Translations under genes and position numbers: made by a program
The notes under the pieces: model-generated
Seen by the model: the letters and a program-made list of their open reading frames with translations, nothing else
Told to the model about the DNA's origin: nothing
The model's database searches: none
DNA from: an uncultured Pseudomonadota bacterium
GTDB taxonomy: Bacteria > Pseudomonadota > Gammaproteobacteria > Burkholderiales > Thiobacillaceae
Assembly (NCBI GenBank): GCA_903883985.1
Contig: CAISDD010000117.1
Location: forward strand, 1-8,635
Direction: 5' to 3'
DNA: 8,635 bases
In this document: in pieces, positions 8,417 to 8,635 of the stretch
Position numbering within the stretch: position 1 is the stretch's first letter
Layout of the letters: each line of letters starts with the position of its first letter

Positions 8417-8492
8417 CCCGTAGGGTGGATAAAGCGCATCCACCTTTGACGGCGGTGATGGTGGATGCGCTATCGCTTATCCACCCTACGGG
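8417..8492. repeat. Second REP doublet (REPIN-like), GTAGGGTGGAT class
   Basis: A long imperfect palindrome. 8417-8432 pairs perfectly with 8477-8492, and 8433-8444 pairs perfectly with 8460-8471. The only interruption in the 28-bp stem is a 5-nt bulge (8472-8476), and the central loop is 15 nt. Each half also folds alone, as GGTGGAT/ATCCACC (8424-8430/8438-8444 and 8460-8466/8479-8485). GTAG (8420-8423) and CTAC (8486-8489) mark the outer ends as in the first doublet, although the body sequence is unrelated to it. Confidence 0.88.
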
Positions 8493-8554
8493 TTGGGTGA
8501 GTGTGGTCACCCGATTTGATGGGCTGATGTTCACGTTTGGTGATGGGAGTCTTG

Positions 8555-8615
8555 TCCAACATGGTATGAGTCTGAAGGGTGGTGAGCATTTCCAACGAGG
8601 TATGAGTCTGAAGGG
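8555..8615. repeat. Direct repeat, two 25-nt copies, 36-nt period
   Basis: Copies at 8555-8579 and 8591-8615 match at 23 of 25 positions, differing only at 8561-8562 versus 8597-8598, with 11 nt between them. The shared core is GGTATGAGTCTGAAGGG. The period is a multiple of three, and frames are open through the repeat to the window edge on both strands. On the plus strand the repeated peptide is MSLKGG; on the minus strand it is PSDSY-x-VG. This may be a protein repeat, paired transposase-binding sites at an element end, or a simple duplication. Confidence 0.75.
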
Positions 8616-8635
8616 GGGGAAAGGGATCGATCATC

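Larger units (their letters stand above)
7912..8635. other. Gene-poor, repeat-rich tail
   Basis: These 724 nt after dsbA contain no reading frame I can defend as a gene. The first ~165 nt (7912-8078) show nothing beyond a lower GC content than the coding region, and no intrinsic terminator for dsbBA is seen. After that come a small hairpin, two REP doublets, a segment with several compatible stems and a direct repeat, each listed separately. Open frames across this stretch on either strand are largely translations of the REP palindromes. Confidence 0.7.

Noticed and set aside
8106..8423. Plus-strand open frame of 105 codons in the tail
   Set aside because: It begins in the first REP doublet and shows no recognisable protein family; base pattern is explained by the repeats.
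8035..8439. Minus-strand open frame of 134 codons in the tail
   Set aside because: Much of it is REP palindrome read as protein (for example VGAGLPAIA); no domain or ribosome-binding site supports a gene.
8555..8615. Start of a CRISPR array
   Set aside because: Only two copies, an 11-nt spacer, imperfect repeats and no cas genes; CRISPR spacers are about three times longer.

Overview
The window looks like chromosomal DNA from a GC-rich proteobacterium. Gammaproteobacteria (Pseudomonas/Chromatiales-like) fits best, because of the GTAGG-type REP palindromes, the ilvE/zf-CHCC gene pair and a quinone-linked DsbB/DsbA pair. A betaproteobacterium cannot be excluded. Nearly all of positions 1-7911 is ordinary, tightly packed housekeeping or conserved-hypothetical coding sequence. 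The last ~720 bases are a gene-poor, repeat-rich stretch.

Minus-strand block (6582 down to 1), in transcription order: ilvE (branched-chain aminotransferase); a 67-residue zf-CHCC zinc-finger protein overlapping the ilvE end by 8 nt; a 127-nt gap holding a strong hairpin; a secreted DUF302-like protein; a DOMON-like protein 3 nt later; a NamZ/DUF1343-type exo-beta-N-acetylmuramidase coupled to it by an ATGA overlap; then, after 52 nt, glgP (alpha-glucan phosphorylase); and after 40 nt the N-terminal part of a class I Fe-S fumarate hydratase that runs off the left edge. DUF302, DOMON-like and namZ form the tightest cluster. It suggests, without proving, a shared envelope or muropeptide-salvage role. 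glgP and the fumarase are probably just co-oriented central-metabolism genes.

Plus-strand block (6699-7911): dsbB and dsbA, 13 nt apart, make a self-contained periplasmic disulfide-forming pair. DsbA is the thiol oxidant with a CPHC active site, and DsbB reoxidises it using quinone. They are divergent from ilvE across a 116-nt intergenic region. The DsbA leader has a twin-arginine-like SRRQF motif.

Tail (7912-8635): no convincing gene. It holds a perfect REP doublet (REPIN) at 8115-8172, a segment at 8227-8391 with several mutually compatible stems, a second REP doublet of a different sequence class at 8417-8492, and a 25-nt direct repeat with a 36-nt period at 8555-8615, next to the right edge. 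This is the part most likely to hold something undescribed, but the window ends before its context is clear.
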